From Armatimonadota bacterium (lineage in GTDB: Bacteria > Armatimonadota > Zipacnadia > Zipacnadales > FEN-943), in the NCBI GenBank assembly GCA_029777735.1, contig JAKORR010000551.1, positions 1-17,629 on the forward strand: DNA of 17,629 nt, read 5' to 3'. The first letter of the stretch is position 1. The number at the start of each line of letters is the position of its first letter. A program made the position numbers and the translations under genes. Under the pieces are notes generated by a model. The model was not told the origin of the DNA. It was given only the letters and a program-made list of their open reading frames with translations, and made no database searches. Of the stretch, positions 1-7,487 are shown in pieces.

Positions 1-185
1 ATTTATCATCGTAGTCCTGCGCGTACATCAGCAAGGCCAGGCCAAGCTGCTTCATGTTCGATAGGACAGCTCGCCTGTCGGGCCTTCTCCCGCGCCCTGG
101 CAAACACTGGAAAAAGAATGGCCGCCAGGATCGCGATGATCGCGATCACTACCAGCAACTCGATCAGCGTGAAACCCTTACGCAT
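1..185 (-). CDS. Type II pseudopilin-like protein (prepilin-type N-terminal methylation domain), 3' end off the window, frameshifted
   Basis: The protein begins MRKGFTLIELLVVIAIIAIL, a class III (prepilin) signal with the G/FTLIE cleavage-methylation site and a hydrophobic helix. FPVFARAREKARQASC follows, as in DUF1559-type pseudopilins. Family members assemble in, or resemble parts of, type II secretion/type IV pilus machinery at the inner membrane; the role of the many Armatimonadota-like copies is not known. I chose ATG at 185 because AAGGAGG (194-200) lies 8 bases upstream; GTG at 188 is the alternative. The open frame stops at 6-8, but after residue C40 the family sequence (SNMKQLGLALLMYAQDYDD) continues in another frame, as if one G had been added at 64-65. 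It is either a broken gene or an assembly/sequencing error. The true C-terminus lies left of the window. Confidence 0.85.
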
Positions 186-188
186 CAC

Positions 189-506
189 GCTTTCCTCCTT
201 ACGTCATGTCTTTGATTGGGAAAGGACCCCTGCAGCCCGCTCGGACTCACCTTTGTGACTAGCGAAACGGCCGCACACAGTAATCTCAGCGCATGTCACA
301 AACCATCTTCGAGGGCTGCTGCTTGTGCCCTTCCAGACGCTGCAGCGTCACGATTGTTTCTTTCGCCATAACTTGCGAGATTCCTGCTCTTGTGATGGCG
401 TGCTTTTTCTCTTTGCGACGAAAGCCCTTGGTCCGGAGGAAGTTAGATCGGGACAGCGAACCCCACGCCATCAGGCTGGAGCCACAATCTTTCCGAGGTG
501 ATGTGA
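189..506. other. Intergenic region between divergent pseudopilin and beta-helix genes
   Basis: These 318 bases separate two genes pointing away from each other, so both promoters should lie here. Short open frames exist on both strands (for example 286-471 minus and 293-538 plus), but neither resembles a protein I know. The plus-strand one overlaps the start of the beta-helix gene. A perfect 14-base palindrome sits at 336-349. I cannot point to convincing -35/-10 boxes. Confidence 0.5.
336..349. repeat. Perfect 14-bp palindrome (possible operator)
   Basis: GACGCTGCAGCGTC reads the same on both strands and lies about 157 bases upstream of the beta-helix start and about 150 bases upstream of the pseudopilin start. 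A loop-free palindrome suits a dimeric regulator binding site better than an RNA hairpin. The assignment is inference: no regulator gene is present in the window and no second copy was noticed. Confidence 0.3.
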
Positions 507-3263
507 GTGTACCTCAATCGCCCTTACACTTGGCTTAGGCGCGGGTGGGCGCAGGTGGTACTGTCCATTATGAGTTTCGCGGCCTTCTGCGCCGTGGCAA
601 TGGCGGCCGATCGGGCGGAGCTTGCAGCCAGGGCGGACTTCTACGTGGCGCCCAACGGCAACGACACCTGGTCCGGGACGCTCGCCACGCCCAATCGCCA
701 GCGCAGCGACGGCCCCTTCGCGACACCTGCGCGCGCCCGCGACGCGGTTCGCGACGCTCGCGCCAAGGACGCCGCGTCGCGGCCCTACACAGTGCTGCTG
801 CGCGGCGGTGTGTATTACCTAAGCGAGCCACTGGCCTTTGGGCCGGAGGACGCAGGCCAAGAGAAGGCGCCGGTGACCTTCGCGGCCTACCCGGGCGAAA
901 AGCCAGTGCTGAGCGCCGGGCGGCAGATCACAGGATGGCGGAAGGGACAGGATGGCCTCTGGACCGCCGAGATCCCGGCCGTGAAGGACGGCCGGTGGTA
1001 CTTCAATCAGCTTTTCGTAAACGGTCAGCGTCGCACCAGGGCGCGGACGCCCAACGAGGGCTTCCTCCGGGCCGCGGGCCCTGTGCCAGAGATCGACGAC
1101 CCGCACAAACACCGGGGCGACATCAAGGCCTGTCTGGGCTTCAGCTTCAAGCCAGGTGACATCAAGCGCTGGGACGACCTCGAGGACGTCAACATTGTCC
1201 TGTACTACGACTGGAGCACGTCGCGGCACTGGATCAAGGAGCTGGACGAAGAGAGGGATGTCGTGCGCTTCACCAACCGGACCGGGTGGCCTGTGTGTTG
1301 GTGGGAGCGTGACCAGCGTTATCACCTGGAAAACTACCGCGAGGCCCTGGATCAACCGGGAGAGTGGTACCTGAACCGCGAGACCGGGACGCTGTACTAC
1401 TGGCCCGTGAAGGGCGAGGACCCGGCACGGGCGACGATTGTAGCCCCAGCCTTCGAGCACGTCGTGACTATCGACGGCACACCAGAGCAGGAACGCTATG
1501 TGGACTACCTGAACCTGCGTGGCCTCAGCTTCCAGCATGCCGACTGGAGCTTCGGGCGTGAGGAACAGCTTGAGGCGCAGGCCGCCGTATTTTGCACCGG
1601 CGCGGTCCTGGCGCGCGGCGCCCGCAACTGCAACATCGAGCGCTGCGAGATCGCCCACGTGGGCGGCTATGCGCTCTGGTTCGAACAGGGCTGCAAGTCC
1701 AACCGTATCTTCCATTGTGAAGTGCGCGACACGGGGGCGGGCGGGATCCGCGTGGGCGAGACCGCCTACCGCGACCAACCCAGTCTGATCACCGAGAACA
1801 ACGTGGTGGACAACTGCTATATCCACGACGCGGGCCACGTCTTCCCCGACGGCGTTGGGGTGTGGGTGGGCCATGCGTCCTACAACCGTGTGACCCACAA
1901 CGAGATCTGCGACATCATCTACAGCGGCATCTCCGCGGGCTGGTCGTGGGGCTACGGCAATAGCGGCTGCCACCACAACGTCATCGAGTGGAACCACATT
2001 CACCACTTGGGCTTCGGCGTGCTGAGCGAGTTGAGCAGCATCTATACTCTAGGTGTCTCGCCGGGCACACGTATCCGGTACAACCTGTGCTACGATGCCG
2101 TGGACTACCGCTTCGGCACATGGGTCATGGGCCTGGACGAGGGTACGTCGTATGTGCTCGTCGAGAACAACATTGGCTACAACCACCGCCACGGTATCGG
2201 GCTGCACTACGGGCGCGAGAACGAGATACGCAACAACATCATCGCCCTTTGCCAGAAGGACCAGGTGGGAGTGGGGCGAGTCGAAGAACACCTCTCCCTG
2301 GTATTCCATCATAACATCCTGCTGGGCATGGACCAGCCTTTGATCAGCGGAGCTTTCGGCAAGGCGAAGGTGGAGTCGGACTACAACGTCTACTGGGACG
2401 GTATACTGCAAGACGAAACAGACTTCGATGGTCTGACCTTTGAGGAGTGGCAGGCAAAGGGACGCGACAAGCACTCGGTTCTCGCTGACCCGCTGTTCGT
2501 GGATCCGGCAAAGGGTGACTTTACTCTAAAGCCTAACTCGCCAGCGCTGAAGCTCGGGTTCAAGCCCTTCGACCTGCGGAGGGCAGGTCTGTACGGTGAG
2601 CCCGAGTGGGTGCAGGCGCCACGCAAGATCAAGCGCATGCCGTTGAGCTTTGAACTGTCGCCCGGAGAGGCGGAGGGTGTAGCGGACGACTTTGAGTCCA
2701 CCGCGGTGGGACAGTTGCCTAACTTCGCTCAAGTGTCTGGCGAGGACAAGGGTGCGTCGATTCGCGTCAGTGACGAGACGGCAGCAGAGGGCAAGCACAG
2801 CCTGAAATTCACCGACGCGCCCGGCCTGGAGGCAAGCTGGCAGCCGCACATGTACTACAACCTGGCGATGCGGCGCGGCGAGGTGAAGGTGTCCTTCGAC
2901 ATCCGCTTGGAGAAGGGCGCAAAGGCAGTCGTCCAGTGGCGCGACTGGCCTGGAGGTAGCGACTTCCGCAACGGCCCGACGCTGCTGTTCGCCGATGGCC
3001 AGCTTCTCGTCGGCGACAAGCCAGTGACCAACGTTCCCCTGGGGCAGTGGGTCCACGTAGAGATGCTCTGCCCGGTTGGACGCGTCGCCGAGCGCACCTT
3101 CATTCTGACCGTGACGGCGCCAGGAGCCCAACCGGTGAAGGTCGAGGGCCTGCCGGCCGGGGACGCGAGGTTCCGTCACCTGACCTGGCTCGGCTTCATC
3201 AGCGAGGCCACTGACACAACAGTCTTCTATATCGACAACATAAAGGTGGAGAGGAAGCAGTAG
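507..3263 (+). CDS. Secreted right-handed parallel beta-helix protein, GH141-like, with C-terminal beta-sandwich domain
   Basis: This 918-residue protein starts at GTG 507 with GAGG (495-498) 8 bases upstream. A signal peptide is visible: basic n-region with RR at 11-12, hydrophobic stretch, and an AMA|AD cleavage near residue 34. The N-terminal block, FYVAPNGNDTWSGTL through LRGGVYYLSEPL and TFAAYPGEKPVLSAG to GEWYLNRETGTLYYWP, matches the conserved front part of beta-helix proteins related to GH141 (known members include a fucosidase and a xylanase). Residues about 335-640 are rich in short repeats of the NxIxxNxIxxxGxxGI kind, typical of right-handed beta-helix coils. From about 725 (DDFESTAVGQLP) to the end there is a separate beta-sandwich-like domain, perhaps carbohydrate-binding. 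It probably acts on polysaccharide outside the cytoplasm; substrate and catalytic residues cannot be named. GH141 membership is inference; the beta-helix fold is well supported. Confidence 0.85.
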   Translation: MYLNRPYTWLRRGWAQVVLSIMSFAAFCAVAMAADRAELAARADFYVAPNGNDTWSGTLATPNRQRSDGPFATPARARDAVRDARAKDAASRPYTVLLRGGVYYLSEPLAFGPEDAGQEKAPVTFAAYPGEKPVLSAGRQITGWRKGQDGLWTAEIPAVKDGRWYFNQLFVNGQRRTRARTPNEGFLRAAGPVPEIDDPHKHRGDIKACLGFSFKPGDIKRWDDLEDVNIVLYYDWSTSRHWIKELDEERDVVRFTNRTGWPVCWWERDQRYHLENYREALDQPGEWYLNRETGTLYYWPVKGEDPARATIVAPAFEHVVTIDGTPEQERYVDYLNLRGLSFQHADWSFGREEQLEAQAAVFCTGAVLARGARNCNIERCEIAHVGGYALWFEQGCKSNRIFHCEVRDTGAGGIRVGETAYRDQPSLITENNVVDNCYIHDAGHVFPDGVGVWVGHASYNRVTHNEICDIIYSGISAGWSWGYGNSGCHHNVIEWNHIHHLGFGVLSELSSIYTLGVSPGTRIRYNLCYDAVDYRFGTWVMGLDEGTSYVLVENNIGYNHRHGIGLHYGRENEIRNNIIALCQKDQVGVGRVEEHLSLVFHHNILLGMDQPLISGAFGKAKVESDYNVYWDGILQDETDFDGLTFEEWQAKGRDKHSVLADPLFVDPAKGDFTLKPNSPALKLGFKPFDLRRAGLYGEPEWVQAPRKIKRMPLSFELSPGEAEGVADDFESTAVGQLPNFAQVSGEDKGASIRVSDETAAEGKHSLKFTDAPGLEASWQPHMYYNLAMRRGEVKVSFDIRLEKGAKAVVQWRDWPGGSDFRNGPTLLFADGQLLVGDKPVTNVPLGQWVHVEMLCPVGRVAERTFILTVTAPGAQPVKVEGLPAGDARFRHLTWLGFISEATDTTVFYIDNIKVERKQ

Positions 3264-3335
3264 CTGCCGCGGGTAAGGGATTTGCGTCAGGGGAAAGGCA
3301 GAATTGGTAACGGTGTGTCCCTGCTGCGGTTTCAG

Positions 3336-3355
3336 AGCGCGCCCCAACTCGCGCT
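3336..3355. terminator. Weak hairpin between convergent genes
   Basis: AGCGCG (3336-3341) and CGCGCT (3350-3355) form a perfect 6-bp GC-rich stem with an 8-base loop. It lies 72 bases past the beta-helix stop and about 83 bases past the stop of the convergent CoA-binding gene. There is no T-tract on either side, so intrinsic termination is only a possibility. Confidence 0.2.
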
Positions 3356-3438
3356 AGCGGCTCAGCGGGTCTGATCCCGGCCCTTGGTGGTGGGAAGTGT
3401 TGGTGTCGGGCAAAGGCTGGTCGGGGAAGCGGTCGGTG

Positions 3439-3792
3439 TCAATTAATGATGCTACACCTCAAAAGGGGCGCCAGACCGTGCTCGCAGGCCTTTGCCACTA
3501 GCTCTGGGCTATTAGCGCCTGGGTTGAGATACAGCTCCCGGACACCCTTGCGCGCGATGTCCTCGATAAGTGTCAGACCCACGGCGGGTGGAACATAAAG
3601 CGTGGCGCGATCTACAGGCCCAGGGAGATCCAGGATCGAGGCGTAACAACGCAGGCTCTCGATGTCCTGCTCCCTGGGCGAAACAGGATAGACAGTCCAA
3701 CCGGCCCGCAGATAGGCCTGCACGGCCCTGTTGCCGTACTTGGCGCGGTCGCGCGAAGCGCCGATGACGACCCACCGTAGGCATCTTATCAT
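3439..3792 (-). CDS. CoA-binding domain protein (YccU/CoA_binding_2-like)
   Basis: This 117-residue protein is a compact Rossmann-fold CoA-binding domain. Visible family marks are the first strand and glycine loop VVIGASRDRAKYGN (residues 8-21), GWTVYPVSP, GPVDRATLYVPP, GVRELYLNPGA and the terminal CSII. It resembles stand-alone YccU-type proteins, which bind CoA or acyl-CoA in the cytoplasm and whose cellular role is unclear; it has none of the extra domains of succinyl-CoA synthetase or protein acetyltransferases. It ends four or so residues earlier than the usual CSIVAIG-type tail, so the C-terminus is slightly short. ATG at 3792 begins directly at the conserved strand; only a weak GTGAG stands upstream. 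It is transcribed divergently from the ABC importer across 50 bases and shows no obvious functional link to it. Confidence 0.85.
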   Translation of the reverse strand: MIRCLRWVVIGASRDRAKYGNRAVQAYLRAGWTVYPVSPREQDIESLRCYASILDLPGPVDRATLYVPPAVGLTLIEDIARKGVRELYLNPGANSPELVAKACEHGLAPLLRCSIIN

Positions 3793-3842
3793 CTCACGGG
3801 TTGCGCTGCTCGGCCCGCGGCGATAACCTTGCGCCGACGACT

Positions 3843-6335
3843 ATGTCCACGTCAAGCGTCTCGTCCTCGGCCGTGTTGCTCGAGACCCGGGAAGTGGCTA
3901 AGAGCTATCCTGGAGCTCGCGCGCTGGCAGGCGTCTCGATAGAGCTGAAAGCGGGCGAGATACGCGGACTGATTGGTCCCAACGGCGCAGGCAAGACGAC
4001 GCTGGTGAGCATCATCGCCGGCATGGAACGGCCCGACGCGGGTGAAGTGACCCTGGCTGGACGTCGGGTGCAGCAGTTCAGCCCGCTGACGGCCGCAGCG
4101 CTGGGCGTCGCCGTTGTACCACAATATCCTGATTTATTCCCTAGTCTTTCTGTATTAGACAACCTCTTCGTCGGGAGTTGGCCCCGCCGGGTGGGTGTGC
4201 TGGACTGGGGCAAGATGTGGCGTCGGGCGGGCGAGGCGCTGGACCGTCTGGGCACAACGATTCCACTCAGCGCGCCGCTTGGTTCCCTGACTCTAGCAGA
4301 CCAACAAATGGTACAGGTGGCTCGCGCGCTGCTTCATGACGCGAGGATCTTCATTTTCGACGAGCCCACTACGCCGCTGACTTCTTCTGAAGCTGACCGG
4401 CTCTTCGCCATCATCAGGGACCTGAGCGCAGCTGGCAAGGCCGTCATCTATATTACGCATCGTCTCCCCGAGCTGTTTGGGCTGGCGCACCGCATAACGC
4501 TGTTGCGTGACGGTAGCGTGGTGGCAACCGTGAATACGGACGAGACGCGAGAGGACGAGCTGGTGCGTCTGATGGCGGGCGACGCCCGGGCCGAGGCGGC
4601 CCGGCCTCGGCGTGACTGGGCCACCGGCGATGTGGTGCTTGGTGTCCGAAACTTGCGCGTGGAGGGACAGCGCGAGCCAGTGAGTTTCGACGTTCGTCGC
4701 GGCGAGGTCCTGGGCCTAACAGGCTTGGCGGGCAGCGGCGCCGAGCAGGTGGCGCGGGCCATGGCGGGAGCGTTGTCGTACGAGGGCGAGCTGGTCATCG
4801 ACGGCAGGCCTCACAGGCCCAGGACGGTGCAGGCCGCGCAGGCTGCGGGTATTTACCTGCTGCCCTCGGACCGGCAGGGCGAAGGCCTCTTTCTGGGCTT
4901 GTCAGTGCGCGAGAACCTGACGGTCACTGCACTGCGCTGGCTTTGTGGCGGTGCAGGCTGGGTGGATACGATGCGCGAGCGTGCGGTGACGCGGGACTAT
5001 GTGTCCAAGCTTGGCGTGAAGCTGACGAGTATCGAGCAGCCCGTGGAGACGCTGTCGGGCGGCAATCAACAGAAGGTGGTACTGGCGAGGTCACTGGCTG
5101 CCCAGCCGCGCGTCCTGGTGAGTCTCGATCCCACGCAGGGTGTGGACGTGGCCGCCCGAGCCGAGATACACAGGCTACTGCGGGAGTTGAGCGCCCAGGG
5201 CGTGGGAATCATAGTGGTGGCGGGAGAAGCCGCCGAGCTGCGCTGCCTGTGCGACCGCGTGCTCGTCATGCATCGGGGCTGTCTGGTGGCTGACCTGCCG
5301 GCGGAGGAGGCTGACGAGGAGGCTATCCTGCGCCATGCTGGAGGAGTGGGAGAAGAGGTCGCCCGGAGCTCTGCACCCGAGGCCCTGGCGCCTTCGCGGC
5401 GTCATGTCCCTTGGCCGCGGGAGTTGACCCTGGCCGTGTTTCTGCTGGCACTGTCGGCGGTGGTCGGGTTGCTGAACCCCAACTTCCTCTCGCCCGACAA
5501 CCTGCGCGATGTGGCTAGCAACGCATCACACGTGCTAGTGGCGGCGCTATCCATGACCGCTGTCATCATCACGGGCAACATCGATATCTCGGTCGGCAGC
5601 GGATTGGGGCTGTGTGCCGCCGTGGGCGCGGGGCTCGCCGTGTCGGGCTGGCCACTGGGAGCGGTCCTGGTGGTGACCGTTGCCGTGGGCTGCCTCCTGG
5701 GGCTTGTAAACTCAGCAGCTGTGGTGGGCTTGCGGCTGCCGTCGATTATTGTGACTCTGGGAACCCTGAACGTCTTTCGCGGCGTGCTGTTGCATACCAC
5801 GGGTGGGAAATGGATCACCGGCCTACCACCAAGCTTTCGCGTTGTGGCACTGGGCCGGGTGCTCGGTGTGCCTGTCGGCGTACTGATAGCGGCCGGGGCA
5901 GCACTAGCCTTGGCGCTGGTGCTCAGGTACACAGCTTGGGGTCGCTGCCTGTACCTCTGGGGCGACAACCCGCGCTCAGCAAGACGCCTGGGCGTCAAGG
6001 GGTCGATTGTCGTCACGAGCGTCCTAGTACTCATGGGCTGCTCCCTGGCGTTGGCGGCCGTGATGTTTGCGGCACGGTTCAGCGCCGTGCAGAGCAACGC
6101 CGGCCTGGGTTTCGAGATGCTTGTCATCACTTGCGCGGTCGTCGGAGGAGCGAATATCTTTGGCGGGCGTGGTACCGTGCTGGGAACCGTCCTTGGTGCA
6201 CTGCTCGTCACCGTCATCGGCAACGCCCTCACGCTGCTGCAACTCTCGGCCTACTGGGATAAGGCCGTACAGGGTGCACTGGTGCTCGCGGCAGTGTCCG
6301 CAGACGTCCTTGGGCGCAGGAGGCGGAGCGCGTGA
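3843..6335 (+). CDS. CUT2-family sugar ABC importer: ATPase (two NBDs) fused to an RbsC-like permease
   Basis: This fusion protein has about 830 residues. Residues 1 to about 510 form an RbsA/MglA-like tandem ATPase. NBD1 has Walker A GPNGAGKTT (45-53), an LTLADQQ signature, Walker B FDEPT (D173, E174) and an ITHR switch histidine. NBD2 has a degenerate Walker A (GLAGSGAEQ, from 294), an intact LSGGNQQK signature (404) and an altered Walker B reading VLVSLDPTQG (L428, D429). After a linker of about 20 residues, residues about 525-830 form a BPD_transp_2 permease with several membrane helices and the NIDISVGS motif (from 579). ATPase and permease are normally separate proteins, so the fusion is unusual. 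It powers and forms half of a monosaccharide importer; the neighbouring permease is the other half. ATG 3843 was preferred over TTG 3801 because the family sequence starts after it, although no good Shine-Dalgarno is seen. TTGCGC (3801) and GATAAC (3822) could be a weak promoter. Confidence 0.93.
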   Translation: MSTSSVSSSAVLLETREVAKSYPGARALAGVSIELKAGEIRGLIGPNGAGKTTLVSIIAGMERPDAGEVTLAGRRVQQFSPLTAAALGVAVVPQYPDLFPSLSVLDNLFVGSWPRRVGVLDWGKMWRRAGEALDRLGTTIPLSAPLGSLTLADQQMVQVARALLHDARIFIFDEPTTPLTSSEADRLFAIIRDLSAAGKAVIYITHRLPELFGLAHRITLLRDGSVVATVNTDETREDELVRLMAGDARAEAARPRRDWATGDVVLGVRNLRVEGQREPVSFDVRRGEVLGLTGLAGSGAEQVARAMAGALSYEGELVIDGRPHRPRTVQAAQAAGIYLLPSDRQGEGLFLGLSVRENLTVTALRWLCGGAGWVDTMRERAVTRDYVSKLGVKLTSIEQPVETLSGGNQQKVVLARSLAAQPRVLVSLDPTQGVDVAARAEIHRLLRELSAQGVGIIVVAGEAAELRCLCDRVLVMHRGCLVADLPAEEADEEAILRHAGGVGEEVARSSAPEALAPSRRHVPWPRELTLAVFLLALSAVVGLLNPNFLSPDNLRDVASNASHVLVAALSMTAVIITGNIDISVGSGLGLCAAVGAGLAVSGWPLGAVLVVTVAVGCLLGLVNSAAVVGLRLPSIIVTLGTLNVFRGVLLHTTGGKWITGLPPSFRVVALGRVLGVPVGVLIAAGAALALALVLRYTAWGRCLYLWGDNPRSARRLGVKGSIVVTSVLVLMGCSLALAAVMFAARFSAVQSNAGLGFEMLVITCAVVGGANIFGGRGTVLGTVLGALLVTVIGNALTLLQLSAYWDKAVQGALVLAAVSADVLGRRRRSA

Positions 6336-7336
6336 GCGGACTGCGTGCCCTTGCCAGCAATCGCGAGGCTGTGCTATTTGCGCTTCTTATCGGAGCTCTG
6401 GCCGTTGCTGCACTGGCTAGCCCCTCCTTCTTGCAGGTGAACAACCTGCTTGAGATCGGGCGACTGATCGCTGAGGCTGGGCTCATCGCCGTGGGCATGA
6501 CCGCCGTCATCATCACCGCGGGCATTGACCTCTCCGTTGGCGCGACCCTCGCCCTGTGTGCCGTAATACTCGGGAAGAGCTGGCACGATGCGGGGATGAG
6601 TATTTGGACGGCCTCCGCAGTAGGAGTAGTCGCAGGCGGTTTGGCGGGTGGTTTCAATGGCCTGCTGGTGACCCGTCTAGGCCTGCCGCCGTTGATCGTG
6701 ACCCTAGCGACTATGGCCCTGTACCGAGGCCTCGCTCTGGGCCTAAGCCATGCTGAGCCCGTGCACGGCTACCCCGACAGTTTCCTGCTACTGGGTCAGG
6801 GCTACTGGCAGCTGGGGCCAGTGGCGCTTCCTGTACAGTTTCCGCTGGTAGCGCTGGTTATCATCGTCAGCGGTCTGTACTTGAGCCGGTCGGTGTGGGG
6901 GCGCTGGTTATACGCGCTGGGACGAAACGAGGCGGCGGCCAGGATAGCCGGCGTGCCTGTAGACGCATTGAAGATGGCGGCCTACGTTGGGACGGGTCTT
7001 CTAACGGGCTTGGCGGCCGTTATCTACGTTGCGCGTGTATCCACGGCTAAGGCCGACGCGGGCACCATGATGGAGCTGGATGTCATCACAGCCTGCGTAC
7101 TCGGGGGCGTGAGCATAGCGGGCGGCGAAGGATCCATCTGGGGCACGGCTTTGGGTCTGATGCTGCTCGCCGTTGTGCGCCGCGGTATGGATCTGAGGCA
7201 GGTGGGCAATGCTGAGCAAGCCATTGTAGTGGGTACTGTGTTGGTCCTGGCAGTGGCCGCGCACTCGGCCTGGTCACGCGCGACGCAGGCGGCGAGGCTG
7301 GGCAAGGCAGGAGCCAGAGCCGGGAGCGCCGAATAA
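6332..7336 (+). CDS. Sugar ABC importer permease (RbsC/RhaQ/LsrD-like)
   Basis: This 334-residue integral membrane protein belongs to the BPD_transp_2 family of CUT2 sugar importers. It shows repeated hydrophobic helices, the GIDLSVGA motif (about residues 64-71) after MTAVIITA, and a C-terminal VLGGVSIAGGEGS loop that corresponds to VVGGANIFGGRGT in the upstream fusion. GTG 6332 is the start: AGGAGG (6318-6323) lies 8 bases before it, and its GTGA overlaps the stop of the fusion gene, so the two are translationally coupled. Having two unlike permeases is typical of rhamnose (RhaP/RhaQ) and AI-2 (LsrC/LsrD) importers rather than ribose importers, which use a permease homodimer. It presumably pairs with the permease half of the fusion to form the channel. 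Confidence 0.93.
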   Translation: MSGLRALASNREAVLFALLIGALAVAALASPSFLQVNNLLEIGRLIAEAGLIAVGMTAVIITAGIDLSVGATLALCAVILGKSWHDAGMSIWTASAVGVVAGGLAGGFNGLLVTRLGLPPLIVTLATMALYRGLALGLSHAEPVHGYPDSFLLLGQGYWQLGPVALPVQFPLVALVIIVSGLYLSRSVWGRWLYALGRNEAAARIAGVPVDALKMAAYVGTGLLTGLAAVIYVARVSTAKADAGTMMELDVITACVLGGVSIAGGEGSIWGTALGLMLLAVVRRGMDLRQVGNAEQAIVVGTVLVLAVAAHSAWSRATQAARLGKAGARAGSAE

Positions 7337-7475
7337 CATGCCGCTCCTGTGCTGGTGGTGGTGTAGGACGACCGCGAAGGGACGCCGACCGACCGCCCCC
7401 AGGCTAAGGAATGGGACGTCAGAACCGGGACGTGGCTTCGGCCCAGAAAACGCGCGGCTCATACAGAGCACTTCT

Positions 7476-7480
7476 GGAGG
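7476..7480 (+). promoter_or_regulatory. Ribosome-binding site fixing the start of the binding-protein gene
   Basis: GGAGG lies 7 bases before ATG 7488. It supports that start over ATG 7338, which would add 50 residues of arginine- and tryptophan-rich non-family sequence in front of a clear lipoprotein signal. Confidence 0.85.
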
Positions 7481-7487
7481 TCTGACA

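Noticed and set aside
286..471. Small minus-strand frame upstream of the left pseudopilin, examined as a possible LacI- or XRE-type regulator fragment
   Set aside because: No helix-turn-helix pattern could be matched and no ribosome-binding site was seen.
819..2006. Long minus-strand open frame (395 codons) opposite the beta-helix gene
   Set aside because: It is antisense to a clear gene, has no recognisable domain, and long antisense frames are expected at this GC content.
5402..6232. Minus-strand open frame of 276 codons opposite the permease domain
   Set aside because: It is threonine-, proline- and arginine-rich shadow translation of a transmembrane coding region with no family features.
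7338..7487. Upstream extension of the binding protein to ATG 7338
   Set aside because: It adds 50 non-family residues before a normal lipoprotein signal, while a strong ribosome-binding site precedes ATG 7488.
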